Positions 58,994 to 64,000 of a stretch of DNA of 64,000 nt are shown piece after piece. Under the pieces are notes generated by a model. It saw only the letters and a program-made list of their open reading frames with translations, was not told the DNA's origin and did no database searches. The position numbers and the translations under genes were made by a program. The first letter of the stretch is position 1; each line of letters begins with the position of its first letter. This DNA is from Pedobacter sp. (lineage in GTDB: Bacteria; Bacteroidota; Bacteroidia; Sphingobacteriales; Sphingobacteriaceae), in assembly GCA_025351765.1 (NCBI GenBank), contig JANXVH010000098.1, positions 1 through 64,000 of the forward strand, given 5' to 3'.

Positions 58994-60051
58994 TGTTGAA
59001 AATCTTATATATAGGTAGTGAGAATTCGAATTCCACCGCTTACCACCGTGCAAAGGCTTTAAATCGATTAGGTAATCCTGTAAAAATTTTGGATGTAAGC
59101 AAAAATCTTAAAAAACAGCTTAGTCATAAAATTTTCGGATTTTTAAATTATAGAACGGGATATAGGTTTATCAGAAGGGACGTAGAAACTACTTTATATT
59201 CCAAATTGGAAAAAAACGAACACTATGAACTAATCTGGATTGATAGTGGAGAATTATTTGGTCCAGAAATAATTTTAGCATTAAAGCAAAAGTTAAAATG
59301 TCCTGTAATATTGTATAACATTGACGATCCTACGGGCAAGCGGGATGGCGGACGTTTTAGATCGCTTAAAAAGGCATTGACGGAGTACGATCTTGTTGCT
59401 GTTGTGAGGAAAGAAACTGCGGATGAATGCATTAATTTAGGCGCGAAGAAAGTATTGCAAGTGCTTAGAAGTTATGACGAAATAGCTCACTTGCCTTTTA
59501 GAAATATAGATGATATACCTCAAGAATTTCGTTCTGAAGTTGCGTTTATTGGTACTTGGATGCCTCAAGAAAATAGAGATGTCTTTATGTTAAAATTGAT
59601 TGAAATGGGTGTTCCGCTGAGTATATGGGGTGACGCTTGGCAGAAGTCACCAAATTTTGAAAAGCTTAAAAATAATATAAGAGGTAGTGCAATTTATGGA
59701 AGAGACTACGTCGCTGCTGCACAAGGAGCCAAGATTTGTATTGGGATGCTTTCTAAAGGAAATAGAGATTTACACACAACACGCTCCTTAGAGATACCTT
59801 TTATGGGGGGATTATTTTGTGCTCAACGTACAAGTGATCATTTAGATATGTATAAAGACGGTGTTGAAGCAGTTTTTTGGGATACAGTTGAGGAATGTGG
59901 TCAGGTTTGTTTGCGACTTTTAAATGATAATGTGACAAGGTTGCAAATTCAGCAAGCCGGCATGAAAAGAGTTCGAGAGATGAAAGCAGGGAACGAAGAT
60001 ATATGTAAACTAATATTAGATGAGTTGAATTCGTTATGGAAAAATTATTGA
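58993..60051 (+). CDS. CgeB-like glycosyltransferase
   Basis: The product has 352 residues from the ATG at 58993, which overlaps the previous stop as TGATG. The N-terminal half has KILYIGSENSNSTAYHRAKAL and IDDPTGKRDGGRF. The C-terminal half resembles CgeB / Glyco_trans_1_2 proteins: FIGTWMPQENRDVF, CIGMLSKGNRDLHTTRSLEI and FMGGLFCAQRTSDH. Such proteins are glycosyltransferases of spore or surface glycan assembly. It probably adds a sugar here, with unknown specificity. Confidence 0.78.
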   Translation: MLKILYIGSENSNSTAYHRAKALNRLGNPVKILDVSKNLKKQLSHKIFGFLNYRTGYRFIRRDVETTLYSKLEKNEHYELIWIDSGELFGPEIILALKQKLKCPVILYNIDDPTGKRDGGRFRSLKKALTEYDLVAVVRKETADECINLGAKKVLQVLRSYDEIAHLPFRNIDDIPQEFRSEVAFIGTWMPQENRDVFMLKLIEMGVPLSIWGDAWQKSPNFEKLKNNIRGSAIYGRDYVAAAQGAKICIGMLSKGNRDLHTTRSLEIPFMGGLFCAQRTSDHLDMYKDGVEAVFWDTVEECGQVCLRLLNDNVTRLQIQQAGMKRVREMKAGNEDICKLILDELNSLWKNY

Positions 60052-61205
60052 TTTTTGACTCCCATCCTGTTCAATATCGTGTTCCTGTTTGGAAAATAAT
60101 TCAAGCTGAACATCCTGGAGTGTTACATGTTGTGTACGCTTCAGACTGCTCTGTAAAAGGTCATGCCGATGCTGGATTTGGGAAAACATTTGCATGGGAC
60201 GACCCTATGTTAGAGGGGTACGAATTTACTGTTCTAAACTGTGAAAAAGGAATACCTCTATCAGGATGGGGATCGCTGACAGGAGACGGCGTGAAAGAAG
60301 TTTTTGATAAACTATCTCCGACGGCAATTTTACTTACCGGATTAAACTATAAGTATGATCAGGTAGCCTATAAAGAAGCTAGAAAAAGAAATATACCCGT
60401 TTGGCTTAGGTGCGAAACTCAGGATTTCGCAGTTGATCGATCTAAACTAAAATCAATAATCCGCTCAATAATCTATAAACGCTCTTATAAACATCTATCC
60501 AAAGTGTTTTATATTGGAGAATTGAATAAGCAACATTATCTGAAACATGGAGTTTCTGCTTCTAAGTTATTCCCAGCATTATATGGAACCATAAATAGGT
60601 TCGATTATTTAGATACTGCAGCGAAGCTTGAAACCAGATCCAATACTGGTATCCAAGCTGGAATTAGTGAAGATAATCTTGTAGTCGGTTTTTCAGGTAA
60701 GTTTATTAGAAAAAAAAATCCTGATCTTTTGTATGAAATGTTGCCATACATGCAGGAAGATGTAAGGAAAAAGCTTGTGCTCTATTTCGTTGGGAGTGGA
60801 GAGATGGAAGATTCCCTCAAACTAATGGCTGAAAAGGCACTCGAAGATTTTGGTGTGGAAAGCTATTTTTCCGGATTTGTAAATCAATCCAAAATAGGTG
60901 ATCATTATCTTGCAATGGACATCATGGTTCTTCCATCCAGAAGAATGGGGGAGACTTGGGGCTTGGTGGTAAATGAAGCGTTGCAAGCTGGCTGTGGAGT
61001 TATTGTGAGCGATGCCGTAGGCAGCAGTAAAAACTTCGAGGGCATCGAACGGTTTAAAGTAATTAAAATTGAAGATGCAAAAGCTTTAGCTGAAAATGTA
61101 GAGATTTTAGCAAGCTTCGAAAGGGATTTTGATTGGGCATCAGAGATATTGAAACCTTATACGATCGAAGCAACTGCAACTGCTTTGATTTCACAGTTAA
61201 TTTAA
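60036..61205 (+). CDS. Glycosyltransferase family 4
   Basis: The 389-residue GT-B protein starts 16 bases inside the CgeB-like gene. It begins LIFDSHPVQYRVPVWKII and has GFSGKFIRKKNPDLLYEML and the donor site RRMGETWGLVVNEALQAGC with the GT4 E-x7-E pattern. It belongs to the same transcription unit and is probably cytosolic. Confidence 0.88.
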   Translation: MEKLLIFDSHPVQYRVPVWKIIQAEHPGVLHVVYASDCSVKGHADAGFGKTFAWDDPMLEGYEFTVLNCEKGIPLSGWGSLTGDGVKEVFDKLSPTAILLTGLNYKYDQVAYKEARKRNIPVWLRCETQDFAVDRSKLKSIIRSIIYKRSYKHLSKVFYIGELNKQHYLKHGVSASKLFPALYGTINRFDYLDTAAKLETRSNTGIQAGISEDNLVVGFSGKFIRKKNPDLLYEMLPYMQEDVRKKLVLYFVGSGEMEDSLKLMAEKALEDFGVESYFSGFVNQSKIGDHYLAMDIMVLPSRRMGETWGLVVNEALQAGCGVIVSDAVGSSKNFEGIERFKVIKIEDAKALAENVEILASFERDFDWASEILKPYTIEATATALISQLI

Positions 61206-61209
61206 CATC

Positions 61210-62373
61210 ATGCACATCGTTTTCTTCTCCCATCCTTTATTTTTAGGTTCGCAGAGCATGCCGCGCTTTACGAATATGTTGGCAGATGGAATGAAAGATC
61301 GGGGACACACTGTTGAGATCTGGAGGCCTGAACCCATTATGTACAATTTCAAAATTCCAAAGTTAAAGAAGTGGCTTGGATACTTAGACCAGTATATCTT
61401 ATTTCCATTGCAAGTAAGGCGCAGGATTTTGAAAATGCCAAAGAACACATTGTATGTAGTCACCGATCACGCGCTTGGCCCATATGTGCCGCTAATTTCT
61501 GATAAGCCACATGTAATCCACTGTCATGATTTCCTGGCTCAGCGATCGGCTTTAGGACAAATACCAGAAAATGTAACCTCGTCTTCTGGTAAAAAATACC
61601 AGGGATTTATAAGGAGAGGATATTCAAAAGGGAAATACTTTATTTCTGTTTCAAAAAAGACAAAAGAAGACCTTGAAAATTTTTTACCTCACAAGCCACT
61701 GATTTCTGAAATGGTGTATAATGGATTGAACCCAGGGTTTAAGTTGCATCCAGCTGATGAAGGCAGAGAAAAACTCGGGGGGCAATTTAAATTAGATTTG
61801 ACAGAAGGATATATTTTACATGTGGGAGGCAACCAGTGGTATAAAAATAGAGTTGGGGTAATTTCAATCTATAACAAATGGAGGTCTTCTCCTCATAATA
61901 AAATGCCATTGTTATTGATAGGCGAGCGGCCGTCAACTAAAATTGTTGAGCAGTACAACTCTTCTCCATATAAACAGGACATACATTTTTTATCCGGCTT
62001 AAATGATGAGACTGTTTGGTTGGCTTACTCCTGCGCATCGGTATTTTTATTCCCGTCGTTAGCTGAAGGGTTCGGATGGCCAATTGCTGAAGGAATGGCA
62101 TCAGGAACTATTGTAATCACTACTAACGAAAACCCTATGCTTGAGGTTGCTGGTGATGCAGCTTATTTAATTGATAGGATGCCAATAGAAAAGGAGCACG
62201 AGAATATTTGGTCCGATAAGGCTGCAATTGTAGTTGAAGAAATTATAACTTTGAATGAAGAGCTTCGATCGGCCGCAATTGAAAAAGGACTAGAAAACAT
62301 AGCTAAATTTAATCTTGAAGATTCACTTGATAAGATCGAGAATATCTATAAAGAGGTGTTGCATATCAATTAG
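61210..62373 (+). CDS. Glycosyltransferase family 4
   Basis: The 387-residue GT-B protein begins HIVFFSHPLFLGSQSMPRF and has a conserved donor site FLFPSLAEGFGWPIAEGMAS, with the EGFG-x2-x-x-E motif of GT4. The N-terminal domain contains HVIHCHDFLAQR. It follows the previous transferase after 4 bases. It adds a sugar in repeat-unit assembly, with unknown donor. Confidence 0.9.
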   Translation: MHIVFFSHPLFLGSQSMPRFTNMLADGMKDRGHTVEIWRPEPIMYNFKIPKLKKWLGYLDQYILFPLQVRRRILKMPKNTLYVVTDHALGPYVPLISDKPHVIHCHDFLAQRSALGQIPENVTSSSGKKYQGFIRRGYSKGKYFISVSKKTKEDLENFLPHKPLISEMVYNGLNPGFKLHPADEGREKLGGQFKLDLTEGYILHVGGNQWYKNRVGVISIYNKWRSSPHNKMPLLLIGERPSTKIVEQYNSSPYKQDIHFLSGLNDETVWLAYSCASVFLFPSLAEGFGWPIAEGMASGTIVITTNENPMLEVAGDAAYLIDRMPIEKEHENIWSDKAAIVVEEIITLNEELRSAAIEKGLENIAKFNLEDSLDKIENIYKEVLHIN

Positions 62374-62435
62374 GTAAAATTTTTTCAAGAATTGTGCTCA
62401 AAAATTAATATTATTGCATATTCCCTTGAAAAATA

Positions 62436-63572
62436 ATGAAAATCTTACACATTGTCCCCTCTTACAAACCAGCCTATGTTTATGGTGGACCGATCGAATC
62501 AGTCTCCAAGCTATGTGAAGGTTTAGCGAAGCGTGGGCATGAAGTGGACGTATATACAACGACTGCTAATGGGGAAACAGAATTAGATGTGCCAGCAGGC
62601 GAGGCAATAGATGTTGACGGTGTAAAAGTATTTTATTTTAAAAGGGTCACAAAAGATCCAACACATATTTCTCCCGATTTATGGAGTAATTTAAGAAAAA
62701 ATGTAAAGTCTTACGACATTGTACATATTCAGTCCTGGTGGAATATTTTAGTTCTTGGGGCGGCCTGGATATGTTACCGAAAGGGTGTAAAAATAATAAT
62801 TTCACCAAGAGGCATGCTTAGCAAGTATATTTTTAATTCAGGAAGAAGCAAGTCAAAAAAATTTATCCATGCAGCAGTTGGGAGAAAGCTATTGTCAAAG
62901 TCCTGGTTGCACGCCACAGCAAAGTCTGAGTTTGAAGAGTGCAGAGAAATTATACCCAATTGGCAAGGTTTCATAGAGCCTAATATTCTAACACTTCCAT
63001 CTACAATGGTGCCTTTATCAAAGAATGAGGTATTTACGGTTTTATTTATGTCAAGGGTTCACCCTAAAAAAGGTATTGAAATTCTATTAAATGCAATCTC
63101 TTTATTAGACTTTCCTATAAAAATTCAAATCGCTGGATCAGGGGATGCAGATTATGTAGAGACTTTGAAGACTTTAGCTGAGCGATTAAATATTACAAGT
63201 AAGATTGAGTGGTTAGGATGGCTGGATAGAAATGATAAATTCAAGGCCCTGGCAAAAGCAGATCTTTTTGCCCTTGTATCCTTTAATGAAAATTTCGCCA
63301 ATGTGGTGGTTGAGTCATTACATGTGGGAACCCCAGTCTTAGTGTCGCATGGGGTTGCACTTTCAGAGTTTGTCGCAGAGGAAGATTTGGGCTGGGTGAC
63401 TGGTCTTGATGTTGAAGAAGTAGCGGCCAAACTTTCGGAAGTTTATTTGAACATAGATAAGAGGTCGAGAATTAATGTCACTGGTAGAGAGGTCATCGAT
63501 GCGAGATTTAATCAGGACAAATTAATCGACAATTATGTTAGGCATTATAGCGACGCAATGAAAATTTCTTAG
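62436..63572 (+). CDS. Glycosyltransferase family 4
   Basis: The 378-residue GT-B protein begins KILHIVPSYKPAYVYGGPIE and has the donor block LVSFNENFANVVVESLHVGT. In the centre is FMSRVHPKKGIEILLNAI. The 62-base gap upstream is the longest between transferases here and could hold a secondary promoter. Its N-terminus resembles that of the next transferase (63749), so the two are paralogues. Confidence 0.9.
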   Translation: MKILHIVPSYKPAYVYGGPIESVSKLCEGLAKRGHEVDVYTTTANGETELDVPAGEAIDVDGVKVFYFKRVTKDPTHISPDLWSNLRKNVKSYDIVHIQSWWNILVLGAAWICYRKGVKIIISPRGMLSKYIFNSGRSKSKKFIHAAVGRKLLSKSWLHATAKSEFEECREIIPNWQGFIEPNILTLPSTMVPLSKNEVFTVLFMSRVHPKKGIEILLNAISLLDFPIKIQIAGSGDADYVETLKTLAERLNITSKIEWLGWLDRNDKFKALAKADLFALVSFNENFANVVVESLHVGTPVLVSHGVALSEFVAEEDLGWVTGLDVEEVAAKLSEVYLNIDKRSRINVTGREVIDARFNQDKLIDNYVRHYSDAMKIS

Positions 63573-63596
63573 TTGAATTAATCTTAAAATAATAAG

Positions 63597-63670
63597 TTGC
63601 TTACCCCATACAAATCATATATTTGCATATTGATTATTTGAATCATAGTTCTTTTCGCCTATCCCCCAGG
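63597..63670 (+). promoter_or_regulatory. Candidate promoter and leader with ATCCCCCAGG element
   Basis: TTG (63597-63599), 18 bases, then TATATTTG (63618-63625) matches the Bacteroidota promoter pattern. The leader then carries GTTCTTT (63648-63654) and ATCCCCCAGG (63661-63670), the same pair as in the leader of cpsB at 47060-47080, with a spacing that differs by one base. It indicates a new transcription unit starting at the glycosyltransferase gene at 63713. Confidence 0.55.
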
Positions 63671-63712
63671 TTGTTTTTACATTAATAAATAGTAGATAAA
63701 TACTATCATAAA

Positions 63713-64000
63713 ATGACTATTGATACTCAAATATCAGGGGATAAGCATATGAAAATCTTACATGTTATTCCTAGCATGGATCCAAAGACAGGTGGCGTTT
63801 GCCAAGCGGTTCGTACTATGATTAAGTTCGCAACTGATCAGCATCATCTACATGAGGTTGTATGTTTGGACGAAAAAAATTCTGGTGTTTTGGAGAGCGA
63901 CACTTTTAATATTCACGCTTTAGGAAAAGGAGTGACTGCTTGGCATTATAACAATAGTTTAACTCCTTGGTTAATAAAAAATCTCCCAATTTATGACAAG
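63713..64000 (+). CDS. Glycosyltransferase family 4, 3' end outside the window
   Basis: The open frame runs to the window edge (96 codons visible). The typical family 4 N-terminus KILHVIPSMDPKTGGVCQAV begins at an in-frame ATG at 63749. The upstream ATG at 63713 is an alternative start that adds 12 residues. No donor-binding motif is visible yet because that half lies outside. It has its own promoter-like leader. Confidence 0.75.
   Translation, partial: MTIDTQISGDKHMKILHVIPSMDPKTGGVCQAVRTMIKFATDQHHLHEVVCLDEKNSGVLESDTFNIHALGKGVTAWHYNNSLTPWLIKNLPIYDK

Overview
The window looks like chromosomal DNA of a Bacteroidota bacterium of the family Sphingobacteriaceae, most likely Pedobacter or a close relative. 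This rests on gene content and promoters, not on a marker-gene match: GLPGLI and SusC-like/outer-membrane beta-barrel receptors, LytS/LytTR pairs, a cytochrome-b558-type succinate dehydrogenase, a fused BY-kinase, an RDD-SpoIIM-DUF4129-DUF4350-MoxR-DUF58 locus, YciF/DUF6766 stress proteins, and several TAnnTTTG -7 boxes. No rRNA, tRNA, CRISPR, intact insertion sequence or prophage was seen.

Region 1 (1-1260) is debris: the end of an Rhs core, a frameshifted phospholipase-A2-like toxin domain with the parvovirus-type calcium loop and HDxxY motif, a possible stub of the immunity gene, and a 5'-truncated mepB. Region 2 (1365-16041) is a core-type chromosome segment: a histidine kinase/OmpR regulator pair, a GLPGLI protein with its outer-membrane barrel, a Pif1/RecD-like helicase, dapF, an HtrA protease and sdhCAB. 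Region 3 (16131-30947) holds a BlaR1/BlaI-like pair with a twin candidate operator, a LytS/LytTR pair, plsC, a TonB-type receptor, clpS, a KAS III enzyme, an SDR-enoyl-CoA hydratase-dcd operon, a phosphopantetheinyl transferase, lipB and an SGNH lipoprotein. Region 4 (30210-37134) is the divergent RDD / SpoIIM-to-DUF58 locus. Region 5 (37131-46697) has serine deaminase, a nucleotide-sugar dehydrogenase, a 1183-residue hybrid kinase, an unfamiliar 138-residue protein, a LytTR-like membrane protein preceded by three 19-bp repeats, and small stress-type genes.

Region 6 (46698-64000, running off the end) is an exopolysaccharide locus that is visibly richer in A+T than the rest. It runs CpsB-type phosphatase, small membrane protein, Wza-type exporter, Wzc-type fused kinase with a Tyr-Gly tail, then glycosyltransferases, flippase, acyltransferase and polymerase. 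Together these could assemble, polymerise and export a Wzy-dependent polysaccharide. The dehydrogenase at 38628 could supply a uronic-acid sugar nucleotide for it.

The observations I rate highest are the ATCCCCCAGG element in the leaders of the first polysaccharide gene and of a later glycosyltransferase gene, the 19-bp repeat array before the LytTR-like gene, the decayed Rhs-phospholipase toxin, the twin ACTAA-N4-TTAGT sites before blaI, and the repeated interlocked stop codons of convergent gene pairs.
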